A stretch of DNA of 64,000 nt from Microbacteriaceae bacterium (lineage in GTDB: Bacteria; Actinomycetota; Actinomycetes; Actinomycetales; Microbacteriaceae): NCBI GenBank assembly GCA_019638805.1, contig JAHBTA010000003.1, positions 496,001 through 560,000 of the forward strand. Reading direction: 5' to 3'. Below, one piece after another: positions 26,267 through 33,428 of the stretch. The notes beneath the pieces were generated by a model that saw only the letters and a program-made list of their open reading frames with translations, did not search any database and was not told the origin of the DNA. Within the stretch, counting starts at the first letter, position 1. Each line of letters starts with the position of its first letter. Both the position numbers and the translations under genes were made by a program.

Positions 26267-26934
26267 ACGCGCTCGACGCCATCGAGGGCGGCCTGATCGT
26301 CTCCTGCCAGGCGCCGCGCCGCAGCCCACTGCGTGATCCGGCGATCATGGCGCACCTCGCCCTCGCGGCCGAACTCGGCGGTGCGGTGGGACTCCGGGTG
26401 AACGGCCCGGAGGACATCCGAGCCGTCGCCGCCGCGACGTCGGTCCCGATCGTGGGCCTGCACAAGGTGCCCGGAACGCGTCGCGACATCATCACCCCCG
26501 ATGCGGGGCTCGCGGGCAGTCTGGTGGATGCGGGGGCCGACATCGTCGCGGTCGAAGCGACCGCGGAGACTCTGGGCGACGACCTCGGACTGCTCGCGAG
26601 CGTTCGCGCACTGGGTGTCCCCGTCATGGCCGACATCGCGACGCTCGACGAGGGGCTCCGGGCGTGGGATGCCGGGGTCGAGCTCGTGGGGACGACCCTG
26701 TCCGGCTACACGACCGACACGACACCGGCGCCGGACGATCCGGATATCGCGCTCGTCGCCGCGCTCGTCGCCCGTGGCGTGCGCGTGATCGCTGAGGGCC
26801 GCTACCGTTCCCCTGCTCAGGTGCGCGCGGCGTTCGAGGCGGGCGCCTTCGCGGTTGTCGTGGGCGGCGCGATCACCGACCCGCTCACAACGACGGAGCG
26901 CTTCGCCGCGGCCGCGCGGGTGCGGTCCCGGTGA
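26263..26934 (+). CDS. nanE: N-acylglucosamine-6-phosphate 2-epimerase (NanE)
   Basis: Converts N-acetylmannosamine-6-phosphate to N-acetylglucosamine-6-phosphate. 223 aa, a complete TIM barrel of usual length. Diagnostic stretches: GGLIVSCQA at the start (catalytic-loop strand), VGLHKVPG, DIVAVEATA, VMADIATLDEG and VGTTLSGYT. Translationally coupled to the permease upstream and the ROK kinase downstream. No sialate lyase NanA is present, so the input is probably ManNAc itself or a ManNAc-containing glycan. Confidence 0.9.
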   Translation: MNALDAIEGGLIVSCQAPRRSPLRDPAIMAHLALAAELGGAVGLRVNGPEDIRAVAAATSVPIVGLHKVPGTRRDIITPDAGLAGSLVDAGADIVAVEATAETLGDDLGLLASVRALGVPVMADIATLDEGLRAWDAGVELVGTTLSGYTTDTTPAPDDPDIALVAALVARGVRVIAEGRYRSPAQVRAAFEAGAFAVVVGGAITDPLTTTERFAAAARVRSR

Positions 26935-27815
26935 TGCGCGTCGTCGGCGTGGACGTCGGCGGCACCAAGCTCGCGGCCGCTCGCGACGAGCCCGGAGCGG
27001 AACTCGTCGTCGTCCCGACGCCGCAGGGTGCCGCGGCGATCGTGACGACCATCGTGGATCTCGTCCGCAGGGTGAGCGAGGGCCCGCTCGACGGTGTCGG
27101 GGTGGGTTCGGCGGGCACTTTCGACGAGCGGGGGACTGTCGTCGCCGCGACCGACCTGATCCCGGGATGGTCGGGGATGCCTCTCGCCGACCGACTCTCC
27201 GGTGAGCTCGGGGTGCCCGTCGTGGCGCTCAACGACGTGCATGCGACCGCTCTCGGCGAGACGGCGGCGGGAGCCGGCCGGGGGTTCGCCCGGGTGCTCG
27301 TCGCCGCAACCGGAACGGGACTCGGCGGCGCCTTCGTCCGTGACGGCGAGGTCGACGTCGGTGCCCACGGGTCCGCCGGCTCGCTGGGCCACATCGCGCT
27401 GCCCGGTCTCGATCGGGTCTGCTCGTGCGGTCTCAGCGGCCATGCCGAGCCCTACGCGAGCGGTCCCGGCATGGAGCGGAGCTTCTTCGAGGCCACGGGA
27501 GTCGCGGCGTCGCTGCCGGAGATCCATGAACTCATGCTTGCCGGAGACCCGGCCGCGGTCGCGGCGATCGAGTCGGGGGGCAGGGTGCTCGGACGAGCGC
27601 TCGCGACCGCGGCCGCACTCATCGATCCCGGCCTGGTGGTGGTGGGCGGTGGGCCCGCCCGTCTTGGCGACCTCCTGCTCGGCCCCGCGCGCGCGGCCTA
27701 TCGGGCCGATGCGCCGGCGCTGCTCGCGGATGTCGCCATCGTTCCTGCGGCGCTCGGAACGCGCGCCGCGGTGGTCGGCGCGCATGCGGCGATCCGGGCT
27801 CGACTGTCGAGGTGA
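26934..27815 (+). CDS. ROK family sugar kinase (ManNAc kinase-like)
   Basis: 293-aa ATP-dependent sugar kinase. Phosphate loop DVGGTKLAAA at residues 7-16, catalytic Asp in LNDVHATALGE near 100, and ATGTGLGGAFV. The ROK zinc motif is altered: CSCGLSGHAEPYASG has His where the third Cys (CxCGxxGCxE) normally stands. With NanE next to it the likely job is ManNAc to ManNAc-6-P. A GTG at 26931 could also initiate. Ends 4 bp before the convergent tRNA-Phe. Confidence 0.86.
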   Translation: MRVVGVDVGGTKLAAARDEPGAELVVVPTPQGAAAIVTTIVDLVRRVSEGPLDGVGVGSAGTFDERGTVVAATDLIPGWSGMPLADRLSGELGVPVVALNDVHATALGETAAGAGRGFARVLVAATGTGLGGAFVRDGEVDVGAHGSAGSLGHIALPGLDRVCSCGLSGHAEPYASGPGMERSFFEATGVAASLPEIHELMLAGDPAAVAAIESGGRVLGRALATAAALIDPGLVVVGGGPARLGDLLLGPARAAYRADAPALLADVAIVPAALGTRAAVVGAHAAIRARLSR

Positions 27816-27818
27816 CGG

Positions 27819-27891
27819 TGGCTCCGACCGGCGTCGATCCGGTGACCTTTCGATTTTCAGTCGAACGCTCTACCAACTGAGCTACAGAGCC
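27819..27891 (-). tRNA. tRNA-Phe (GAA)
   Basis: 73 nt without CCA. Acceptor stem GGCTCTG/CGGAGCC (one G-U), D-arm AGCTCAGTTGGTAGAGC, anticodon loop CTGAAAA giving GAA, T-arm with the invariant TCGA-type loop; discriminator A. The 3' CCA is not encoded. Last of three tRNA genes transcribed Glu-Asp-Phe. Confidence 0.96.
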
Positions 27892-27936
27892 TGGCGACGG
27901 CAACGGCCCCTCCGAGGAGGAGCCGCGCCGTTTCCG

Positions 27937-28010
27937 CGACCCTGACGGGACTTGAACCCGCGACCTCCGCCGTGACAGGGCGGCACGCTAACCAACTGCG
28001 CCACAGGGCC
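27937..28010 (-). tRNA. tRNA-Asp (GTC)
   Basis: 74 nt. Acceptor stem GGCCCTG/CAGGGTC, D-arm with GCAGTTGGTTAGC, anticodon loop CTGTCAC giving GTC, T-loop GTTCAAGTC; discriminator G as required for Asp. CCA is not encoded. Confidence 0.96.
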
Positions 28011-28046
28011 TTGCTTTTGAGTTGTCCGGTAGTGCTCCGTGCAGTG

Positions 28047-28119
28047 TGACCCCAACGGGATTCGAACCCGTGCTGCCGCCGTGAAAGGGCGGTGTCCTAG
28101 GCCACTAAACGATGGGGCC
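28047..28119 (-). tRNA. tRNA-Glu (TTC)
   Basis: 73 nt. Acceptor stem GGCCCCA/TGGGGTC, D-arm CGTTTAGTGGCCTAGGAC, anticodon loop CTTTCAC giving TTC, T-loop GTTCGAATC; discriminator A. First gene of the tRNA cluster. Confidence 0.96.
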
Positions 28120-28275
28120 AGGGCGTGATGCTCTAGCAACCGAGGGTCAAGCATACGGGCGGCGCCTGCAAAACACCAATCAACCGGGATGCCGCGAACC
28201 GCCCGAATCAGCGCCCCTCCGACTCCCAGCCGGGTTAGGTTCAACCCGTTGTCGAAGGTTGGCCAAGGGACCCGT

Positions 28276-28298
28276 GGCCGGTCGTCGCCGACCGGGCC
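28276..28298. other. stem-loop in the leader region of the M23 peptidase gene
   Basis: CCGGTCG-TCGC-CGACCGG gives a 7-bp perfect stem with a 4-nt loop, extended by GG/CC after a bulge. There is no U-tract. It lies in the 279-bp gene-free stretch 28120-28398, which otherwise holds the direct repeats at 28316-28348 and no recognisable riboswitch. Confidence 0.4.
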
Positions 28299-28315
28299 CT
28301 GGGCAAACCCGGGTC

Positions 28316-28348
28316 GTGTTGCTACTGTGAATGGTGTTACTTCTGTGA
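28316..28348 (+). promoter_or_regulatory. two 15-bp direct repeats upstream of the cell-wall hydrolase pair
   Basis: GTGTTGCTACTGTGA (28316-28330) and GTGTTACTTCTGTGA (28334-28348) agree at 13 of 15 positions with an 18-bp period. They stand 50-80 bp before the M23 gene. The inner GTTAC-4-GTGAC resembles paired GTnAC sites of response regulators such as MtrA, which controls cell-wall hydrolases in actinobacteria; this link is inference. Confidence 0.45.
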
Positions 28349-28398
28349 CTTAGGCGCCCTCGCGTGCCCGCACGGGAGGAACGACGGAAGACGGGGAC

Positions 28399-29676
28399 AT
28401 GATGGGACGACGCTCCGGCCGGGGGGCCGACGACGCCGAGCGCACCGCACGGGGAGCGCGTCGGCGCGCCTCGCGCGCCGCCGCCGCGGCTCTCGCCCTG
28501 GCATTGCTGCCCCTCTCGGGGATCGCGAGCGCTCCGGCTCTGGCGGCCATCGCATCCCCCGCCGCCGTCGCGACCGACTACCCCAGCTGGCAGGACGTCG
28601 CCAACGCGCAGAAGGACGAGAGCCGGGCCAAGAAGGCGATCGCGCAGATCCGGGCGCAGCTCGCGCAGCTCCAGAAGGAGGTCGAGCGCACTCAGGCCGA
28701 GGCCATGGCCAAGGGCGAGATCTACGAGAAGGCGCAGGACAAGTTCGACGCGCAGGCCATCATCACCCAGAAGCTGCAGCAGCAGGCCGACGAGGCCGAG
28801 CAGAAGGCCGCCGACTCGAAGAAGAAGGCCGCCGCGATGCTCGCCGAGCTCGGCAAGACCGGGGCGGGCGACCTCACCGCGAGCCTGCTCGCGAGCGGCC
28901 AGTCCGGTGACGCCGACGAGCTGCTGTACCGGCTCGGCGCCATGGACCAGTTCACGCAGCGCTCCGAGGACGTCTACACCCAGGCGGTGCAGGAGCAGAA
29001 CAACGCGAAGGCGCTGACCGAGCAGGCCCAGGTGGCCCAGGACCTGCTCGAAGAGCTCAAGGCCGAGGCGCAGGCCGCTTTCGAGATCGCGCAGGCCGCC
29101 GCGCAGGAGGCGCAGGCCAAGTACGAGGAGCAGCAGGAGCACGAGGCGACCCTCCAGGCGCAACTCGCGGTGCTCACCGAGAAGCGCAAGGCGACGCAGG
29201 CCGACTACCTCAAGGGCGTCCGCGAGAAGTGGGGCCCCAACGCCGGCGGCATCATCTCCGAGCAGGGCTGGGCGCGCCCGTCCAGCGGCTACATCTCCAG
29301 CCCGTTCGGGATGCGGTACCACCCGATCTACCACTCCTGGCTCCTGCACAGCGGCACCGACATCGCGGGTCAGGGCTGCGGCGCCCCGATCTATGCGGCG
29401 CACTCCGGCACCGTCACCTACGCCGGACCGAACGGGACGCTCGGCAACTACATCCAGATCGACCACCACGACGGCACCTCGAGCGGCTACGGGCACATCA
29501 TGCCCGGCGGCATCCACGTCTGGGTCGGGCAGCACGTCGACCCGGGTCAGCCGATCGCGCAGGTGGGCACCACGGGGGCGTCCACCGGCTGCCACCTGCA
29601 CTTCATCATCCGGGTCGGCGGAGTCCTGACCAACCCGGTCCCGTTCATGCGCGCGCGGGGAATCACCATTGGCTGA
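28399..29676 (+). CDS. secreted M23 peptidoglycan endopeptidase with coiled-coil N-terminus
   Basis: 425 aa. Signal peptide with twin-basic start (GARRRASRAAAAALALALLPLSG cut here as RRRASRAAAAALALALLPL), then a long coiled coil (about 60-285) rich in Ala, Gln, Glu and Lys, as in PcsB/EnvC-like hydrolase regulators, and a C-terminal M23 lysostaphin-like domain with HSGTDI (zinc His and Asp) near 320 and CHLHF (HxH) near 400. Both zinc half-motifs are intact, so it should be catalytic. Its N-terminal DYPSWQDVANAQ motif recurs in the next gene. Role: septal or side-wall peptidoglycan cleavage. Confidence 0.92.
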   Translation: MMGRRSGRGADDAERTARGARRRASRAAAAALALALLPLSGIASAPALAAIASPAAVATDYPSWQDVANAQKDESRAKKAIAQIRAQLAQLQKEVERTQAEAMAKGEIYEKAQDKFDAQAIITQKLQQQADEAEQKAADSKKKAAAMLAELGKTGAGDLTASLLASGQSGDADELLYRLGAMDQFTQRSEDVYTQAVQEQNNAKALTEQAQVAQDLLEELKAEAQAAFEIAQAAAQEAQAKYEEQQEHEATLQAQLAVLTEKRKATQADYLKGVREKWGPNAGGIISEQGWARPSSGYISSPFGMRYHPIYHSWLLHSGTDIAGQGCGAPIYAAHSGTVTYAGPNGTLGNYIQIDHHDGTSSGYGHIMPGGIHVWVGQHVDPGQPIAQVGTTGASTGCHLHFIIRVGGVLTNPVPFMRARGITIG

Positions 29677-29726
29677 GCACGCGCGCCGGCACGACCCGAG
29701 CAGAAGGGCCCGCACGGCTTCCTGAC

Positions 29727-30956
29727 ATGTCCACTCGCAGACGCCCCTGGGGGGCGGCGGCTGCACTCGTTCCCGCCGCACTCGTCTTCGCGCTGATCGC
29801 ACCGGTCGGCGCGACGGCCGCGCCGCGCCCCGACTACCCGACCTGGCAGGACGTCCAGAACGCCAAGCGCAGTCAGGCGGCCACCGAGGCCGAGATCGAT
29901 CGCATCGAGGGGCTGCTCATCTCGCTCGAGAACCAGGCGCGCGAGCTCGGTCGCATCGCGCAGGAGCAGGCCGAGCGCTACGCGCAGGCCCGCGACGCCC
30001 TGGACGCCGCGACGCAGAAGGTGGAGCGCCTCAAGGCCCGAGCCGACGAGGCCCAGGAGCGCGCCGACCGATCCCGGGTCCGCGCCGCCCGCCTCATCGC
30101 GCAGCTGGCCCGCACGGGCGGCGGCGACCTGACGCTGGGGCTGCTCATGGGCTCGGCCGCGCAGACCGACCAGCTGCTCTCGCGCCTGGGCACCATGAAC
30201 CGGGTGAGCGAGTCTTCCGCCGACATCCTCGCGAAGGCGCAGTTCGATCAGAACCTGGCCGAGTCCCTGGGCGATGAGGCCGAGGTGGCCGAGCAGGCGC
30301 GACAGAAGCTCGCCCAGCAGGCGCAGGACGCGTACGCGGCGGCCGAGGCGGCATCCCAGAAGGCGCAGGATGACGTGGCGGCCCAGCAGGAGCACGCCGA
30401 CCGGATGTACGCGCAGCTTGCGAGCCTGAAGAACACCACCGCGGAGCTGGAGCGCGAGTACCAGGAGGGTCTGACCGCGCAGCAGGAGGAGGAGCAGAAC
30501 ACCTCCCCGCCTCCGCCGACCAACCCGCCGTCCGGGGTGGACCCGACGCCCGACCCGCCCGTCGCCTCCGCCGTGCAGCAGGCCATCGCCTACGCGAAGG
30601 CGCAGCTCGGCGAGCCCTACGCGTTCGGGGGTGCAGGCCCCGGCTCATGGGACTGCTCGGGCCTGACCAAGATGAGCTACGCATCCGCCGGGGTGTACAT
30701 CGGCACCCACTCGGTCAACAACCAGTACCAGACCATGAAGTCGCAGGGCCGGCTCGTGCCGGTCGGTCAGCGGCAGCCGGGCGACCTGCTGTTCTACTCG
30801 CCGGGCGGCTCGACCGCGAACGGGTCGATGTACCACGTGACCATGTACATCGGGAACGGTCAGATGATCGAGGCTCCGCGGCCGGGGCTCACGGTGCGCA
30901 TCGTCGCGGTGCGCGGCGGCGACCTCGTGCCCTACGCGGCGCGGCCGACGGGCTGA
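29727..30956 (+). CDS. secreted NlpC/P60 peptidoglycan hydrolase with coiled-coil N-terminus
   Basis: 409 aa: signal peptide, coiled coil from about 35 to 255 beginning DYPTWQDVQNAKRSQ, a Pro-rich linker (SPPPPTNPPSG), then NlpC/P60 with catalytic Cys in WDCSGL near 310 and His in MYHVTMYIG near 370. It cleaves the peptide stem (D-Glu-DAP) in RipA-like proteins. The paralogous N-terminus of the preceding M23 gene shows that the two arose by duplication with exchange of the catalytic domain. Gap of 50 bp, probably one operon. Confidence 0.92.
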   Translation: MSTRRRPWGAAAALVPAALVFALIAPVGATAAPRPDYPTWQDVQNAKRSQAATEAEIDRIEGLLISLENQARELGRIAQEQAERYAQARDALDAATQKVERLKARADEAQERADRSRVRAARLIAQLARTGGGDLTLGLLMGSAAQTDQLLSRLGTMNRVSESSADILAKAQFDQNLAESLGDEAEVAEQARQKLAQQAQDAYAAAEAASQKAQDDVAAQQEHADRMYAQLASLKNTTAELEREYQEGLTAQQEEEQNTSPPPPTNPPSGVDPTPDPPVASAVQQAIAYAKAQLGEPYAFGGAGPGSWDCSGLTKMSYASAGVYIGTHSVNNQYQTMKSQGRLVPVGQRQPGDLLFYSPGGSTANGSMYHVTMYIGNGQMIEAPRPGLTVRIVAVRGGDLVPYAARPTG

Positions 30957-31024
30957 GGCGCTCCGGGGCGTTCGCGCTGACGCTCGCCGGGGCGTTCGTG
31001 CCGGTGGTCGGTCCGTGCCGGTGG

Positions 31025-31516
31025 TCAGTGCTTCGGCGGCACGTACGCCTTCAGGCCGGCCTGGATGATGGCTTCGGCGGCGGCCGCGTTGTCCCAGCCC
31101 TCGGTCTTGACCCACTTGCCCGGCTCGAGGTCCTTGTAGTGCTCGAAGAAGTGCTCGATCTCCTTGCGGGTGAACTCGGGGATGTCGTCGACATCCTGCA
31201 CCCAGTCCCAGCGCGGGTCCTTTGCGATGACGCCGATGACCTTCGCGTCGCCGCCCCCGTCGTCGGTCATGTTGAAGACGCCGACCGGGCGGACGGTCAG
31301 CCCGCTGCCGGGGTAGAGCTCGGCGTCGAGCAGCACGAGCACGTCGACCGGGTCGCCGTCGTCGCCCAGGGTGTTCTCGAAGAAGCCGTAGTTCGTCGGG
31401 TAGCCGAACGCGGTGTAGAGCACGCGATCCAGGTGCACGCGGCCGGTCTCGTGGTCGACCTCGTACTTGACCCGGCTGCCCTTCGGGATCTCGATCACGG
31501 CCTCGTACGCGCCCAT
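31025..31516 (-). CDS. ppa: inorganic pyrophosphatase
   Basis: Hydrolyses pyrophosphate to drive biosynthesis. 163 aa, the short bacterial family I form. Metal site signature DGDPVDVLVL at about residues 52-61, with preceding YGFFENTLGDDGDP and downstream KDPRWDWVQD. Divergent from tilS with 39 bp between starts. Confidence 0.97.
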   Translation of the reverse strand: MGAYEAVIEIPKGSRVKYEVDHETGRVHLDRVLYTAFGYPTNYGFFENTLGDDGDPVDVLVLLDAELYPGSGLTVRPVGVFNMTDDGGGDAKVIGVIAKDPRWDWVQDVDDIPEFTRKEIEHFFEHYKDLEPGKWVKTEGWDNAAAAEAIIQAGLKAYVPPKH

Positions 31517-31555
31517 GCGGCGTCCCTTCCCTCGACGACTCGTTAACGTTAGTGG

Positions 31556-32695
31556 ATGCGGCCCAGGCCCCGACTGACGCCCGCCATCGCCGATGTGCGG
31601 CGGGCGGTGCGCGAGTTGCTCCCCGACGCGGGGCTCGCCGCTGCCGTCCCCGCCGGAGTTCCTGTCGGAAATTCAGGAGACTCCGCCGTCGTCGGCCGGG
31701 ATGACGCCCGATCCGGGGCGACTGGCGCCGAGATTCCTGAATTTCCGACGGGGGCGCTCGTGCTCGTGGCGCTCAGCGGCGGGCCGGACTCGCTCGCGCT
31801 CGCGGCGGCGACCGCGTTCGAGGCTCCGCGCGCCGGACTCCGGGCGGGGGCGGTCGTCGTCGACCACGGGCTGCAGCCGGACTCGGCCGCCGTCGCCGAA
31901 CGGGCGGCCGAGCAGGCCAGAGCGCTCGGGCTCGACCCGGTCCGGGTGGTGCGGGTCGAGGTGGGTCTGGGGGGAGGACCCGAGGCCGCCGCGCGCGACG
32001 CCCGCTACGCTGCGCTGGATGCGGCGGCCGCCGACACGGGAGCCGTCGCGATCCTCCTGGGGCACACCCTCGATGACCAGGCGGAGACCGTTCTCCTGGG
32101 ACTCGCCCGCGGCTCGGGCGCCACGAGCCTGCAGGGCATGGCGCCGGTGACCGGTCTCCACCGCCGGCCGCTGCTCGGCATCCGCCGGGCGACGACGCGG
32201 CAGGCGTGCGCCGACGCCGGGCTCGAGCCGTGGGACGACCCGCACAACGCCGACCCGGCGTTCGCCCGCGTCCGGTTGCGCAGCACGGTGCTGCCGATCC
32301 TGGAGGACGAGCTCGGCCCCGGCGTCGCCGAAGCGCTGGCCCGCACCGCCGAGCAGCTGCGCGAGGACGCCGAGGCGCTCGACGGGTTCGCGCACGAGGT
32401 CGCGGAGGACGTGACGGAGCTCGAGGAGGCGGGCGTCTCGCTCGGGGTCTCCGCGCTCGCCGCCAACCCGCCGGCACTGCGGCAGCGGCTGGTCCGGCAC
32501 GTCGTGCAGAGCGAGTTCCACGTTTCGCTCAGCCGCAGCCAGACCCTCGCCATCTGCGCGCTCGTCACGGACTGGCACGGGCAGAAGGCCCTCGACCTGC
32601 CCGGGTTCTCTGCAGAGCGTCGCGGCCACCGCATCCACCTGATCTCGACGCAGGCGGGCGAGCTCACCGGCCGGAAGCCGCCCCACGTCCACTAG
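31556..32695 (+). CDS. tilS: tRNA(Ile)-lysidine synthetase TilS with in-frame hairpin insertion
   Basis: Adds lysine to C34 of tRNA-Ile(CAU). 379 aa. PP-loop ATP site LSGGPDSLAL at about 73-82, VDHGLQPDS, LGHTLDDQAETVLLGLARGSG near 165, and the C-terminal TilS subdomain with FHVSLSRSQ. The segment ahead of the PP-loop is about 36 residues longer than expected because a hairpin element (31664-31749) lies within it in frame, translated as VGNSGDSAVVGRDDARSGAT-like sequence. The enzyme core is intact. First gene of the tilS-hpt-ftsH cluster. Confidence 0.94.
   Translation: MRPRPRLTPAIADVRRAVRELLPDAGLAAAVPAGVPVGNSGDSAVVGRDDARSGATGAEIPEFPTGALVLVALSGGPDSLALAAATAFEAPRAGLRAGAVVVDHGLQPDSAAVAERAAEQARALGLDPVRVVRVEVGLGGGPEAAARDARYAALDAAAADTGAVAILLGHTLDDQAETVLLGLARGSGATSLQGMAPVTGLHRRPLLGIRRATTRQACADAGLEPWDDPHNADPAFARVRLRSTVLPILEDELGPGVAEALARTAEQLREDAEALDGFAHEVAEDVTELEEAGVSLGVSALAANPPALRQRLVRHVVQSEFHVSLSRSQTLAICALVTDWHGQKALDLPGFSAERRGHRIHLISTQAGELTGRKPPHVH
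31664..31749. repeat. large hairpin element 2, in frame inside tilS
   Basis: Arms 31664-31678 and 31735-31749 are perfect 15-bp inverted repeats (GTCGGAAATTCAGGA and complement), loop 56 nt; further pairs with G-T wobbles extend the stem outward. The element contains CAGGAG and is translated without stop. The total length is compatible with the tilS frame. Confidence 0.8.
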
Positions 32696-32703
32696 CGCCT
32701 CCC

Positions 32704-32761
32704 CGAGAGTGCACTCCTGACTAGTGGGCGACCTCATGCACTAGGCACGAGTGCACTCTCG
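32704..32761. repeat. large hairpin element 3, nested, between tilS and hpt
   Basis: Outer arms 32704-32716 and 32749-32761 are 13-bp perfect inverted repeats (CGAGAGTGCACTC); an inner stem CTAGTG/CACTAG (32721-32726, 32739-32744) lies in the 32-nt loop. CTCCTG spans the arm-loop junction. It fills most of the gap between tilS and hpt. Confidence 0.8.
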
Positions 32762-32795
32762 CGGTGAGCGGGCGAAGACAAGGGATGATAGGCGC

Positions 32796-33350
32796 ATGGA
32801 CTCCGACGCCATCGCCTCCGACCTTTCCGAGATCCTGCTGACCGAGGACCAGATCCGCGAGCGCATCGCCGAGCTGTGCCGCGAGATCGAGTCCGACTAC
32901 GAGGGGCGCGAGCTTCTGCTGGTCGGCGTGCTCAAGGGCGCCGTCATGGTCATGGCCGATCTGGCGCGCGAGCTGCGCAAGGCCGACGTGCAGATGGACT
33001 GGATGGCGGTGTCCTCCTACGGCACGGGCACCCAGTCCAGCGGTGTGGTCCGCATCCTCAAGGACCTCGACACCGACCTCACCGACAAGGACGTTCTCAT
33101 CGTCGAGGACATCGTCGACTCGGGGCTCACCCTCTCCTGGCTGCGCGAGAACCTCGAGAGCCGGGGACCGGCATCCGTCGAGATCTGCGCGCTGCTGCGC
33201 AAGCCGGATGCCGCCAAGGTCGAGATCGACGCCCGGTACGTGGGGTTCGAGATCCCCAATTCGTTCGTGGTGGGTTACGGCCTGGACTACGCCGAGCGCT
33301 ACCGCAACCTGCGTTCGGTCGCCGTGCTCTCGCCCCACGTCTACGCCTGA
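32796..33350 (+). CDS. hpt: hypoxanthine phosphoribosyltransferase
   Basis: Salvages hypoxanthine and guanine to IMP and GMP. 184 aa, normal length. PRPP-binding motif [14 protein letters not shown] at about 103-116, [11 protein letters not shown] near 45 and [14 protein letters not shown] near the end. ATG 32796 follows a run of GGGATGATAGG; an upstream ATG-less extension would cross hairpin element 3. Located as usual directly before ftsH. Confidence 0.96.
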   Translation: MDSDAIASDLSEILLTEDQIRERIAELCREIESDYEGRELLLVGVLKGAVMVMADLARELRKADVQMDWMAVSSYGTGTQSSGVVRILKDLDTDLTDKDVLIVEDIVDSGLTLSWLRENLESRGPASVEICALLRKPDAAKVEIDARYVGFEIPNSFVVGYGLDYAERYRNLRSVAVLSPHVYA

Positions 33351-33428
33351 GAACTCGGCCCGGCGCGGGTGCGCCCCGAGCGAACACCGGATACCCCCCA
33401 GGGTGCTCGCGATAGCCTGAACGGCATC

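Noticed and set aside
28120..28398. c-di-AMP (ydaO) riboswitch before the M23/NlpC genes
   Set aside because: Such switches precede cell-wall hydrolases in actinobacteria, but I could not find the conserved GGTGAAT-type and paired core blocks. Only a 7-bp hairpin and direct repeats are visible.
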